Origin: Lamellibrachia satsuma | Lineage: Eukaryota; Annelida; Polychaeta; Sabellida; Siboglinidae | Direction: 5' to 3' | DNA length: 64,000 nucleotides | Assembly: GCA_033239005.1 (NCBI GenBank) | Contig: BSQZ01000013.1 | Span: 9,875,782-9,939,781 of the forward strand | In this document: one piece after another, positions 40,201 to 55,200 of the stretch | Numbering within the stretch: position 1 is the first letter of the stretch | How the letters are laid out: each line of letters starts with the position of its first letter | Translations under genes and position numbers: made by a program | Notes under the pieces: generated by a model | Told to the model about the DNA's origin: nothing | Seen by the model: only the letters and a program-made list of their open reading frames with translations | Databases searched by the model: none

Positions 40201-43200
40201 AGCATGATTGGAGAGTTTCAGCATGAATCTGGTTTCCTGTATCCAATAATCTTTGGAAACATCATCTCAAATCGCAGCCGACCTCTGATGACTTCCATGA
40301 TCAGTTTCCTCCAGCCATCTCAATCCTGCACCGCCTCTGTCAGTTCAGCCAGTGACAGTCCAGTGGAATCCTTTTAATATTTGGTCCTATGTTGCCTATG
40401 CTTCCAATACCAATAACTCTGTGGGTGTAGGTCATATTTTAAACAAGGTCCTTGGTAGCAAGTGTCAGGTGCTGTTTTAACAGGTGATGAAACTACAGCA
40501 GGAAGGACAGAAACATGTCGCCCAGACATGTTAGTTGTGAGCTGATGGTCTAACCTTGGTAGGATTAGCCCATATGTTATAAAATGTAGTATTGTTATAT
40601 ACAATTATGAAGGGAAATGTTGATAAACTGATAAATCAAATTAAACTAAATGCAACAACCACACCACATGTAGAGGAGTAACAAACAGATTAACAGCCTA
40701 GATGTGGTCAACAGTCCACTGTAAGATGATAATCTGTCAGCCATGGGTATTAGGCCTGGACTCACCCATGTGTAACTAACTGCTATCAGCAACACTATCA
40801 ACCTTCACTGGATCTCATTACACCAGTACAGTAACACAATCTGAACTCATCACCACTTTATGTGGACAGATCCAGTGTCAGTCACATAGAGAGTTGACTT
40901 CCCTTACAAACCCAAAATATTTACTTGCATAGGTAAATTTTTATCAATAAAACATCGGTTTTACCTGTGAAAATGATTTATTAATGTTGTTATAATACAT
41001 GACATGCAGGTGAATATCATAGCCATGCATTAACATGACAAATGCCATTGCTACAACAATCCACAAAGGACCACATTTGTTTGCCAAATTCATTCTCACT
41101 ATGACAGCATCATGAGCATATCCCGAATGTCTAAATAACCCACACATATAATACACTGCGAAAACTTCTATTGTACCAAACCCCAGGGAACCCAGTTCAG
41201 CGGCACATCAACACCAATGGGTTACGTCATCTAGACTACCAAGAAAGCTCTCATTCCAATGTTTGTTTCGGCTCTGAGGACTACCACGCAGGAGCAGTCA
41301 TGTTGAAATGGGCTAGGTGGGTGCCATGAACTCGGTTTACACCTACAAGGGACATGTCTGTGCTAACTGCCCTCTTAACACTAGCGGCAACACACCCCAA
41401 AGCCTTGACAATGGTAGCCCTTTCACCCTTCCCCAGGTCTTATAACAAGCCTACCCTTTCCAGTGGCCACCCAAAACCAACAGTTCAGTCTGCATCTGAG
41501 GGATCAGATGTCCCCAGTACAAAGAAGACTTGACTCTACAGGAGGAAGAAGAAAGAATATAGCCAGCAGTGACTTGGCAAACCAGACAAGTGTCACTTCT
41601 TAAGAAAGTGTGAATGTCAAAAAAGACAACTAAAACGTCATCAAAGAATCTATAAAAAAATTTTTACACCATGTTTCCAATAGTTACTTATAGGCTACAA
41701 AAACAGTGTATACGGGGCTCTGTAAATATAAAAAAAAAACAATCAAAAAGTGGATGTGTGGGTGGGTCAGGGGTCCACTTGGAATGTCTAACAAAAATTT
41801 TAAAGGTATACAGTCTGCCCCCCGGTTGAAATATTGCAATAATCGGCTTTTCATTGACTGCATTGGTAAAGCATGCACAGGGTCTCCACTGTTTTGGATG
41901 GAGGATTTTTTTATGTTTTTATTTACAAGTCCCCTATACCACAGGGTTCTGTGCTCCTCTTTGATCACTGACTCAAATAAACATCTAAGCTATATGTGAC
42001 CTACCTAACAGCTCACGATGTACCCAGTGGTTTCACACACAAGGTGTTAAGGTGGCACACTGCATGCTGCACTGACTTACATGAAGCAGCATCAACTTAC
42101 ATTGTTGGTAGGACCAAGAGACAACAAGGGCTTACAGTACTAGTAGCCTCTGTTCAAAGAGCTCTATTAATTAATCAGTTAATGCATACCTGGTTCTTGT
42201 TACTTGGAGGTTGGTGTTGTCATAGCCAGGATAATGTAAGAACTTGGCTTATGTACCAACAACTAGGAAGGAATAAATTTTTTTTAAAGTGAATTGCCTG
42301 ATGTTGCACAGACACGGAGCTACTTTTGTCATTTTACTGCTTTTGTGATTTTCGACTGCGCCCGGTAAAAAATAGTCATAGTTTGCCCGATGGTTTCACC
42401 AAAACAAAATAATAAATTTGCACAAATGAACTAGCACATCATAGTGATAAATCTGATGAAATGAAAAAAATTTAAATGAGGAGGAACTTCTAAGATCATC
42501 CAATCCAAATATGAGCAGCCGATAGCTAAAGTACACAGCTATAAGCAGTGTGACATTCGTGAAATTATCAACTAATTTATAAGCATTTCCAAGCGCACAA
42601 CACTTCAGAGTGGACCCGCTAAACAGGCTGAGTAACTCAAACAAAAACACACCTGGATGAAACAATACTTCACCAGCTGGTACGGATCACAGAACATCAA
42701 GCCTGTAAGTCAATATTGGTATACTACAAGGAACACCGCCAGAAACTACTACAGCTGTACTTATCAAATTGTATGTGCAGATCTTTTCATTTCATAATGA
42801 CTTAAAGCTTCCTCTTCAAGTCGACTGTTTAACTCTCATCCAATTTCAGACTCATGTCGAGAAAAATCTAACCTCTCTAGTATCCACAACATTCTAGCTA
42901 TTTGTACAAACTCATTATTTAATTTCAGTTAAATAACTGGACAAACTACTAAACTACTGGCTTTCTATGCTTCTCGTCTCTCAATTTAAAATTAAGGATG
43001 AGCTGCACACTGTACTATCAATGCTGGATGATGCGTAGTTTAATTTTTGTTAGAAGAAAAAGGTGTTTGTGAATCCCTCAAGATGAACATGAGTAGTTTA
43101 CATTAAATATGTACATTGGCATACAACTGCGTTCAGCAACTGCAAAAACGTTGAAATTGTGGCGGCCATCTTGGATTGCTGGTTACCATGACGATAAACT

Positions 43201-46200
43201 GTAAAATGGTATGTCTCGTTTTACTCGCTGATTATCGTATTTTGAGAATATATATATATATAATATTCCTATTCATAAAATGCATTTTTGTTGCTGAAAT
43301 CTTGACTTGAAGTGATGCAATCGATTATCTTGCATATTCAATGGAAATGCAGTATTTAGTGGTCACAGCAGATCAGGGCTGTAGTACTGAAATGATTAAG
43401 TACCATCCGTAGTCAATTAACAAACAAATGCCTATTTTTTCAAATCACTGAAAGAATTTACTTTAGTCGTGACTTCCATCCTCTTACCGATCACATGACA
43501 AAGTTAGAAAATTTCACTAAGGGTGAAATTTATGAGTTCTTAGCGTTTCCATTTTCACTTCACTTAATGTTTGACCAAACATCACGTAATTTAACAGTTT
43601 ATCTGATGATTTCATAAAAACTACATACAAAAGTTGCACAAGCGAGCTAGCAAGTTGCAGTGGATACTAGGTAGGTTTGATTTTTCGCAAAATGAATTTG
43701 AAATGAGACTAGCAAAAAATGGTTTTGAGGACGGACCTTATAACTTCCTCCATGTTTCCTGGTTGGTGGAACTGGAGAGGTAGTGACTTGGTGTGTTACT
43801 AATATATTGATATGGCTGGTGATTAAGGACCGCGAAGCATTCATCAGTATCCCGGTAGCAACATATACATCAATGGCAGTTTGTAATCTAAGTATGACAC
43901 TGCACAAAGCTAATGTTAGTCTACAATATCTATATTTGTTCGTAAAATAGGTAATGTTGTCATGGTGCTGCTTTTTTCTCGCATATTTAGATCACATATT
44001 TAAAAATACATTTTACAAAGATGATGATGATAGTTGTAGCATTTGCAACGTGTTCCTTAGCCTCTGACAGAACAGAAATTTCCGCTTCAGTAAACCATAA
44101 AAAGTTCAGTGTTAGGTACAATCAGTTCCTGTTAACATAAACCATGGAGTTATCAAAGACAGCAAGTGGAAATGTGACATTGACTAATGTAATGGTAATA
44201 GCATATTCTGATCGGTCTGCCAAACTTATACAAATGGCTGACAATGTTGCTGATATCTCAGCAATGTTCATCTGACAATTTACTGTATCATATTCCTTAC
44301 TACAAATAATCTTATCTCGAGTTAGCACAAGACGTTTTGTTTGATGCAGTACTCCCTAAAGAGCTGATCACAGCTAAACTGGGATTGGTGCAGTGCATCA
44401 CATTGACAGCCAGTCAGATAAAATAGGTGTGGAATAATAAGAAAGGGTGACTATATACAGGAACTTGGTCACTTTAGATGATGTGGACGTCATGCAGGCA
44501 GTGTTTTTTAAGGTTCAAATCATGTGGCCAGTGCAGAATGTCATAAGGGCATGTTTTTTTACTCAATTTTCTTTGGTAGTAAATATGCTAATAAATTTCA
44601 TATAGTCAGAGCAGGATTTCATATGGACAAATTGCTCTTGTGATTGGCCTTAAAAAACACACTGTGTACAGGGGTTGCATTTCCCTGCTGGCTGGAGCAG
44701 CAACACATGGGAAAGCTGGTACTGACAGAGTGACGTTTAGCAGAACAGCAGTCTATTCCTGATATAGAATACATATTTATATCTCACATGTCACTGCTGT
44801 CACTGAAACTTAGACAGTGACAATCAGCACTGTCAGTGACAGTCACTCTACACCTAGTTGCACATCCACCCCCTGGGGGGTCTACTTCATCTTGCTTACA
44901 CAGTCACATAAAAAGAAAGAAATGACTGGGGGGGGCCTGACTTGTGGCTCATACACCAAACTACCTTCTTAGTTTCTCATAAGTTTGTTTGAACGAACGA
45001 ACAAGCATGCACGCGTGCAAGCATGGACACCTCTTCAAATGGTCAATATCTCCCCTTCAAATAATCAATCTATCTTTCAAATGGCCAATCTCTCCCCTAC
45101 AAATGGCCAATATCTCCCCTTCAAATGGCCAATATATCCCTTTCAAAGGGCCAGCCTCCCATTTCAAATAACCAAAAATAAATAGCCAATCTCCTGGAGT
45201 TGACTTTGAGCACTAGCACAGGTCTTCATTAAGCTTACAAGTCATTATTATGCTGGTGGTCCCTCTCCACCTATGAGGGCAGCAGCCATGTAATGGTGGT
45301 GATTAAATTGCATTCCATGACACAGGGACAGCTGTGACTACATAAAGTCATTCAGGAGTTCTGAGCAAAATTTTATCTACTCCTATATTACATTCCAGCC
45401 CTGTGGGGTAATGTCATTTGATGATGTCACATCATGGGCCCATCTCATCATGCCTGTAGCTAGGCAGTTCCTACCACTGCATAACCACTGTGAAAAATCT
45501 AGTGAAGTAACAAAATTAACTGCTAGACCTAACGAACCAACATAACTCACAAGGCCACTGTGGGGGGTAACTGTAATCTCACAAGACTTGTGTGGTATTT
45601 ACAAGACTGCAGGGAGACCTGCCTTGATAATGGGGCAGAGACATGAGTCATGCATAAGAATGAAGAAAGAACACTTGAAAGAATGGAGATGAGAATGTGG
45701 AGATAACTTGTGGGGATATCTGTGTTAGAGAGAAGACATAATGAAGACATCAGAAAGAAGATAGAGAAGAACTATGAAAGATCACACTGAGATGGTTCAG
45801 GCATATCGTAGGTAGACAAGAAGATAACGTGATAAAGAAGAGAAGTCACGGAGGCTGCCGTTGGATGGAAGACGCAGCAGCGGATGGCAAAGGTTAAGAA
45901 TGAGAGATGTGGTGATGAGAGGTGTGGTGATGAGAGGTGTGGTGATGAGAGGTGTGGTGATGAGAGGTGTGGTGATGAGAGGTGTGGTGATGAGAGATGT
46001 GGTGATGAGAGATGTGGTGATGAGAGATGTGGTGATGAGGTGTGGTGATGAGAGATGTGGTGATGAGAGGTGTGGTGATGAGAGATGTGGTGATGAGAGG
46101 TGTGGTGATGAGAGATGTGGTGATGAGAGGTGTGGTGATGAGAGATGTGGTGATGAGAGGTGTGGTGATGAGAGATGTGGTGATGAGAGGTGTGGTGATG

Positions 46201-49200
46201 AGAGATGTGGTGATGAGAGGTGTGGTGATGAGAGATGTGGTGATGAGAGGAGGCAGAGGTTGTGAAGGAGGACGCAATGGACAGGACATCCTGACTGAGG
46301 AGGATCCGAACAGCCACTCCCAATGGGGAATAAAACAGTCATAATACAATGATGACTAGACTTGCCTACCCAACCACAAAACACTAACACTGCTTATCTA
46401 ATCTATCATGCTAATCCACACAAGCCATTAATCTCACACTTGATGACAGTAAGTCAGCTCTACAGGACAAGTAGCAGGTTCTGTAAAAACAAAACAAACA
46501 TGGCCACTCCTTGAGTGAGCATGCCACTATCTTGACCTGTCCACTGCAGGAGTCATGGCCCTGTTATCACCACATGACCAACATGGACTCTGCTGTCTTT
46601 ACCCAGTTGATACTACCAGTTAATTTAGGGGTCGTTCAAAACTGTCATATACATAATACCTATTCTACAAAGCATACAAAAGTGGAGAGGAGGGTCAAGG
46701 GCCGCGAACTGAACTTTAAAATGTCAGTCCATGTGAAATATTACGACCATCGTTGTGCCATGAAGCACAGAGCAGTGAACTGTTACGGAATTACATTTGT
46801 TTTATATTACTTCACTGCACAGCGTTGTAATACAGTCCGACATCTTGGAAATTCACAACTTTGTGGAAACAATTCTCAATATGACACCATGGAGTTATTA
46901 AAGAAACACAAAATTTTAGCATAATTGTCAGAGATGTTTTTAAACATCAATAGTTATTACTGTATGTCCTATATATGCACTGTGTTACAACACTGTTACA
47001 TTGATGCGTTTTTCAATCATTTTAAGGAACTAATTCAGTGAGGTCTGAGAATTACTACACTTCGCATGACTATGTAAATGTCAACATGTGTGAATGGTCA
47101 CCTACCAATTAATATGAGAACAGCAGTCAATACCCTACAGCAATGGACCATATCAATATTTCCATCACAGTCCTGCATAATGTCACCCAATATTTGTTTC
47201 AGTCCTATCTTCAAAAGGCATCAACAAACAGAAAATCCTCCCCAAAATAATTGTCATGTCTTGAGGCAGCAACCTAGATCTTGACTCTTGTTTCTCACGA
47301 TACGATGAAGAAAGCATGTTACATGTGCATCCTTGTGCCTGATATTACTCAATCAGCAGCTTCATTTTATCACATAAACAGTTCACTAACGGCATTGTTA
47401 GAGATTGAAAATCTCAATGAAAGGTCACGACAGATTCACCAGCTGCTGGTCACTGATTGGTCACTGCTTCAAAATCGGGGTCGACTGTTAGATCATGTAG
47501 AACCAGACCAAACTCTCCCCAACACAATTATTTCAAAAATAACTCTGCTCAACAGTTGTAGCAAAAAATGGGAAGAAAAATAACGCAACTTTTCCGCAAA
47601 AACAAATTAAATGTCCTGCATGGACCCACTCCACAGGAGCAAAGCCTGGTGAGTCCAAGTCCCTCAACTCTGGAGAAAATAATTACAGTAACTTCATATG
47701 ACAGACATGTGCTTGAAAACCATTTCACTGCAACTGATTTTGATTCGTTTAATTTTCTTATCCATCCCCAGATGAATATGTCGCCTTAAGTGCATTTAGC
47801 AGGTGTATGTGTCCAACACATTCCACAGGTAGTGCTTGTCATCGTCATTCAGGTGTCATGTGAGAGTCACTTAGGACTAAATGCTTCCCTTATGCCCCAT
47901 CTTCAGGGCTTTGATGTTTCCCACTGTGCCCCTGAATGGGCTAACTCCCAGTGCAGTGACTGTTTGCATGCACATGCGGAGACTCGCGCAAGCATGCATG
48001 TGCATGCATGCATGTACTTGATTGCATGTAGAGTACTTGACCGGTATAATGGACATGTAATCAACTCAAACAGGTTCTAATCATGCACAATTCACCTGGC
48101 ATGGCCCACACCTGGCTACAGTTGCACATGCTTTCTATGCCAATTCGCATAACGCATTTACTCAATAATATATATTTTGACAGTGGGTACAGACCGCCAC
48201 TCCATGAATCCATAAACAGTACACAGTGTACACTCAGGGCTAGGTCCAGTTATGATTATAAGCACAATGCTGTATTTGTAATTGATAGTGGTTTTGAAAT
48301 GATGCCGTAACTGTAATATATTAATTTTTTTCATATCACAAACTTTACCTGAAAAATAAAAAAACTGCCGTCTTACACAATTTGAAAATCAAGACTTATT
48401 TAGAACACCTGTTTACATAACAATATACACACTTGTTGTTTTGGTCCTGCATAATGCATCTGTAATTGTAATACATTTGAACATTTGAGAAGTATAATGC
48501 CAGGCGTACATTGCTAAACTTTTGTTACAAGTCGCATGATTCGGTGATTGTACAACTAGCAACGATGTTCTGTTCCGTGGTTGTGTGCCCGGGTCAGTGT
48601 ACGTTGTACAAAAAATGTTGTGTGTGACTGCAGCGATCGCAGCATTATTTTCTGGAACTGCCTATGCATGCGCCCCAAGTGGTGTTTTCTGCAATTATCG
48701 CCGAAAATGTGTTGCGCTTGGCCCATTCCTACGACTAGAGTTTTGTTGAGTTGCAGACCAACGTGCATTTAGGGGTCGTTCAAAATTGTCGGCATATACC
48801 TATTCTACAAAGCATACAAAAGTGGTGAGGAGGGTCAAGGGCCGCATACTGAACTTTAAAATGTCAGTCCATGTGAATATGACCACAGTTGTGTCATGAA
48901 GCACAGAGCAGTGAACTGTTACGGAAGTCAATTTACTGCACAGCGTTGTAATATAGTCCAACATCTTGGAAATATACAACTTTGTGGAAACAATTATCAA
49001 TATGACACCATGGAGTTATTAAAGAAACACAAAACTTTAGCATAATTGTCAGAGATAAACGTTTTTAAACATCAACAGTTATTACTGTATGTCCTATATA
49101 TGCACTGTGTCACAACACTGTTACATTGATGCGTTTTTCAATCTGGAAAATTATCAACATTTTAAGGAACTAATTCAGTGAGGTCTGAGAATGACTACAC

Positions 49201-52200
49201 TTTGCATGGCTATGTTAATGTCAAAATCTGTGAATGGTCACCTACCAATTAATATGAGAACATTAGTCAATACCCTACAGCAATGGACCATATCAATATT
49301 TCCATCACAGTCCTGCATAATGTCACCCAATATTTGTTTCAGTCCTATCTTCAAAAGGCATCAACAAACAGAAAATCCTCCCCAAAATAATTGTCATGTC
49401 TTGAGGCTGCAACCTACATCTTGACTCTTGTTTCTCACGATACGATGAAGAAAGCATGTTACATGTGCATCCTTGTACCTGATATTACTCAATCAGCAGC
49501 TTCATTTTATCAGATGAACAGTTCACTAACGGCATTGTTAGAGATTGAAAATCTCAATGAAAGGTCACGACAGATTCACCAGCTGCTGGTCACTGATTGG
49601 TCACTGCTTCAAAATCGGGGTCGACTGTTAGATCATGTAGAACCAGACCAAACTCTCCCCAACACAATTATTCCAAAAATAACTCTGCTCAACAGTTGTA
49701 GCCAAAAATGGGAAGAAAAATAACGCAACTTTTCTGTAAAAACAAATTAAATGTCCTGTATGGACCCACTCCACAGGAGCAAAGCCTGGTGGGTCCAAGT
49801 CCCTCAACTCTGGAGAAAATAATTACAGTAACTTCATATGACAGACATGTGCTGATAAGCCAAGTATGTGCCAGGTACTCAGTGACTGTAGAGAGATAGG
49901 AGCCATGTCTCCATGGACCCCTTGTTGTCCCACCCCAACCCCCACAGTAGAGCCATGTCTCTGTGGACCCCTTGTTATCAACTGTCACTTACTGCATTCA
50001 CCCATGAACCTGGGCTACCTCCAATGTCTCTTATGCTAACTACATTCACCCAATGTCTCTGATGCTAACTACATTCACCCACTGTCTCTGATGCTAACTA
50101 CATTCACCCGCTGTCTCTTATGCAAACTACATTCACCCAATGTCTCTGATGCTAACTACATTCACCCACTGTCTCTTATGCAAACTACATTCACCCAATG
50201 TCTCTGATGGTAACTACATTCACCCAATGTCTCTGATGGTAACTACATTCACCCGCTGTCTCTGATGCTAACTACATTCACCCGCTGTCTCTGATGCTAA
50301 CTACATTCACCCAATGTCTCTGATGGTAACTACATTCACCCGCTGTCTCTGATGGTAACTACATTCACCCGCTGTCTCTGATGCTAACTACATTCACCCG
50401 CCGTCTATGATGCTAACTACATTCACCCGCCGTCTCTGATGCTAACTACATTCACCCGCCGTCTCTGATGCTAACTACATTCACCCGCCGTCTCTGATGC
50501 TAACTACATTCACCCGCCGTCTCTGATGCTAACTACATTCACCCGCCGTCTCTGATGCTAACTACATTCACCCGCCGTCCTCTGATGCTAACTACATTCA
50601 CCCGCCGTCTCTGATGCTAACTACATTCACCCGCCGTCTCTGATGCTAACTACATTCACCCGCCGTCTCTGATGCTAACTACATTCACCCGCCGTCTCTG
50701 ATGCTAACTACATTCACCCGCCGTCTCTGATGCTAACTACATTCACCCGCCGTCTCTGATGCTAACTACATTCACCCGCCGTCTCTGATGCTAACTACAT
50801 TCACCCGCCGTCTCTGATGCTAACTACATTCACCCGCCCGTCTCTGATGCTAACTACATTCACCCGCCGTCTCTGATGCTAACTACATTCACCCGCCGTC
50901 TCTGATGCTAACTACATTCACCCGCCGTCTCTGATGCTAACTACATTCACCCGCCGTCTCTGATGCTAACTACATTCACCCGCCGTCTCTGATGCTAACT
51001 ACATTCACCCGCCGTCTCTGATGCTAACTACATTCACCCAATGTCTCTGATGCTAACTACATTCACCCAATGTCTCTGATGCTAACTACATTCACCCACT
51101 GTCTCTGATGCTAACTACATTCACCCAATGTCTCTGATGCTAACTACATTCACCCAATGTCTCTGATGCTAACTACATTCACCCACTGTCTCTGATGCTA
51201 ACTACATTCACCCAATGTCTCTGATGCTAACTACATTCACCCAATGTCTCTGATGCTAACTACATTCACCCAATGTCTCTGATGCTAACTACATTCACCC
51301 ACTGTCTCTGATGCTAACTACATTCACCCAATGTCTCTGATGGTAACTACATTCACCCACTGTCTCTGATGCTAACTACATTCACCCAATGTCTCTGATG
51401 CTAACTACATTCACCCACTGTCTCTGATGCTAATGTATTTACTCAAGGATTCCAGGACTTTCATTGTTTTGGTTCTACAACAACAGATCTGTTGAGGAAT
51501 CAAGACAATCAAAGTCCATTTTGAGTGTTAGAAGTGAGTGTAATAGACACACATCCAACCAACCACGTGGCGCAGACATAATGGACTTCTATTGTTTTCA
51601 CTCTTCAACAGCGATATGTTGAGTGGCACACAGACAACTTAACACCAGACAATTTTATATCCCAAGAACTAGAACAATTCAAGGCTTATCAAACACAGAA
51701 TATCAGGTGCGTAACAAGCAACTGATGTTACTAGAATGTAACAGCACAAGAGACGATCCAGTTGTTTTTCACGCCTTCATTTATTTTTCATTGGTACATG
51801 TTTGTTTATGTAGTGTAATGTAAAGATAACAAATCCCTGCTACATTATTTCATCTACTGAATTAGTTTATGACGACTGGATGTATGTACACGACTGGATG
51901 TATGTACACGACTGGATGTATGTACACGACTGGATGTATTTACACGACTGGATGTATGTACACGACTGGATGTATGTACACGACTGGATGTATGTACACG
52001 ACTGGATGTATTTACACGACTGGATGTATGTACACGACTGGATGTATGTACACGACTGGATGTAAGTACACGACTGGATGTAAGTACACGACTGGATGTA
52101 AGTACACGACTGGATGTATGTACACGACTGGATGTATGTACACGACTGGATGTATGTACACGACTGGATGTATGTACACGACTGGATTTATGTACACCAG

Positions 52201-55200
52201 ACACACCATGCCACATACAAACATAGTCTGGCTAACAGAGAGCATACATCAACACCAAGGGATTAATTAGTGCCAGTGAAGTACACAGGTAGTGTGGCAG
52301 GTCATTAATAACAGTGATTAAACAGCTAATTAGTTTATGACAAGGTGGCATATAACCAAGGCTTTACCACTCAAAGTGATTACTAGAAAGGCATCAGTGC
52401 TTGCATAACAAATTCCTTGTTTATGGATGAAAATTATGAAAAGTGTTTCTCTAGAAAGAAACACAATTTGCTGAAATCTCAATGAATGAAAATACCAAGT
52501 ATTTATAAGTAAAATGATTTCTGAGTCAACAGTCCAACATTATAATGGTAGTGATAACAATAATTACATGGCGTTTATACTTATAGTGCATATTGTCGTA
52601 CTATGCATATCAATGTGCCTTAAAATAAAATCAATTCCATATAATTATGGTTTTATTCCAATCTAAAAATATATAATAAAAAACTACCTAATTGAAACAT
52701 GTTTGGTGATACATAAAAATAATATAATAATTATATTTAACATTTACTTGTGTTAAAATTAGTAACTGACAACCATTTCATAGCAACTGATTTTGATTAA
52801 TTACATTTTTTTATTTATCCCCAGATGAATATGTTGCCTTGAAGCGCATTTAGCAGGTGTATGTGTGTCATCGTCATTCAGGTGTCATGTGAGAGCCACT
52901 TAGGACTAAGTGCTTCTCTTATGCCCCATCTTCAGAGCTTTGATGTTTCCCACTGTGCCCCTGAATGGGCTAACTCCCAGTGCAGTGACCGTTTGCATGG
53001 GCATGCAGAGACTTGTGCATGCATGCATGCATGCTCTACATGCAATCAAGTACAGTACTTGACCGGTATAATGGACATGTAATCAACTCGAATAGGTTCT
53101 AATCATGCACAATTCACCTGGCATGGCCCACACCTGGCTATAGTTGCATATGCTTTCTATGCCAATTCGCATAACTCATTTACTCAATAATATATATTTT
53201 GACAGTGGGTACAGACCGCCACTCCATGAATCCATAAACAGTACACAGTGTACACTCAGGGCTAGGTCCAGTTATGATTATAAGCACAATGCTGTATTTG
53301 TAATTGATAGTGGTTTTGAAATGATGCCGTAACTGTAATATATTAATTTTTTTCATATCACAAACTTAACCTGAAAAACTTTTAAAACTGCCGTCTTACA
53401 CAATTTGTAAATCAAGACTTATTTAGAACACCTGTTTACATAACAATAAACACACTTGTTGTTTTGGTCCTGCATAATGCATCTGTAATTGTAACAGATT
53501 TGAACATTTGAGAAGTACAATGCCAGGCATACATTGCTAGGCATAGTTTTGTTACGAGTCGCATGATTCGGTGATTGTACAACTAGCAGTGATGTTCCGT
53601 TCTGTAGTTGCGTGCCCGGGTCAGTGTACATTGTACAGCTAGCAAAGATGTTCTGTTCCGTGGTTGTGTGCCTGGGTCAGTGTACATTGTACAACTAGCA
53701 AAGATGTTCTGTTCCGTGGTTGTGTACATTGTACAAAAAATGTTGTGTGTGACTGCCGCAATTGCAGCGTTATTTTCTGGAACTGCATATGCATCCGCCC
53801 CAGTGGTGTTTTCCGCAATTATCGCCGAAAATGTGTTGCGCTTGGCCCATTGCCACGATTAAAGTTTTGTTGAGTTGCAGACCAGCATTGCTCAACTCTG
53901 AGCAATATTAAACACTTGTTGCTGCGATAATTTTTTAAAAATCAGTTCACCATTGCACCATTCAAATCAACACACAACCCCAGTTTTGTTGAGTTGCGGA
54001 CCAGCGCACATTGCATGGTCTATTTTAATTCAAATAAACACCCGACCCACAACAAACGCCTAGCATAAATGAAATGAAAAGTAATTGATTTGATATGTGT
54101 AATTCGATCCAGTTATGTTTATACTTGCACTAGACCTTTTTCACTGCATGAAACATTTGTTGCAAAAAAATTATTGTTTTTTCCATCAACATGCAGAAAT
54201 CAGTGACTAAAATGCCACTGAAACGGGGTGAATCATGAGTCAAACCAAAGTTCATGTGTCTGTTCCAATCAGTAATGAGATTACATTTAAATGCAGCAGA
54301 CATAATCCATATGGCCACCGCAGATAATAAATTATCACAAGTCTGGTGCTGGTTGTGGAGACAGAGCCCATTAATCAGCACCAAGACTTAAACCACAACA
54401 CAAGATAAATGGCTTATTGTAAGGCTATACAGGTAACCAGGAACAGTTTGAGTTTAAAGTGTTGGCAAAGAAAGCACACATGGCTGTCAAGTGTGGCTCC
54501 TATAGAACTTTGAACCATTGTAGGCAGGGTGAGAGATTGCGTGTCTATGCATACTGCTTGCGTATGTGGCTGCAGCATGGATTAATCTCCAGGTACAACA
54601 TCCACAATACAACGTTTAACCGCCTGTTCCAGTGTTCCAGAAGAAGAGAAACTGAGCTAACTCCCTTCAAACATGTACCAGAATGTAACTTTATGGCCGA
54701 GAACATTGAGTACTTGTACTGACTAGTATAAGCACCATGCAGAATTTATATATGTGAACATTCATGCGGACATTCATGTGAACATTCTTTGGGTTGAAAC
54801 AAACATTGGAACTAGAACTCTTTGAAATTAACTCCCTCTTAGTGTTAAGTCAGCAGGAAATATAATAACATTTTGCTGATATCTGATGAGATTAAGCAAG
54901 GATAAATCTCCTAAATCTTGTTTAATCTCATTAGCTGCCTAATCCTAGCATATTCATCCATCTGTTGACAACTTTAACATATCAATTTCAAGACTGTCTA
55001 ATCCTTTTGTTTTGATATGCCTATGAGCTGGGGTTTGAGAGGGTTTAGACATGATAGAAGTTTTCCCATTGTATTTACTTCTTTTTAGAACGACATTTCC
55101 TAACTCATCTGTTGAGTATTGTGGAGGGCACTACGTTTGTATCTTTATAATAAACTCTGTTCATTGTCCTAGATGCATGTCTAGGCTGGGTGAACTATGA

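Larger units (their letters stand above)
37258..46623 (-). other. Left part of the 19-kb crb intron
   Basis: No exon-like coding stretch with splice sites was found. It holds interspersed repeats (37380-37580, 38164-38280, 43425-43721), small tandem repeats, and a fragment at 44350-44450 resembling 2145-2240. The stretch 41150-41530 is GC-richer than its surroundings but has no open frame of note. Confidence 0.5.
49853..52766 (+). other. 2.9-kb insertion in duplicated unit 2
   Basis: It carries an imperfect roughly 75-bp duplication (49895-49985), a 29-bp minisatellite, a fold-back-related element and an 18-bp minisatellite, then AT-rich sequence. No transposase or RT was seen. It postdates the 2.1-kb duplication. 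Confidence 0.7.
48768..53880 (+). repeat. 2.1-kb tandem duplication, unit 2, split by an insertion
   Basis: The left part (48768-49852) matches unit 1 up to the words cagacatgtgct. The right part resumes at 52767 with accatttcat-agcaactgat and continues to about 53880. The 2.9 kb between them is absent from unit 1. Near the right end a roughly 60-bp segment is repeated three times (53571-53740) where unit 1 has one. Confidence 0.88.

Noticed and set aside
45772..46390. His/Ser-rich and Leu-Ile-Thr repeat open frames
   Set aside because: 15-bp minisatellite artefact.
47078..47789. Open frames of 68-100 codons repeated in both 2.1-kb units
   Set aside because: They overlap each other, have different stops in the two units, and show no recognisable domain.
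51854..52270. Repeat open frames (TSSRVH, CMYTTG)
   Set aside because: 18-bp minisatellite artefact.
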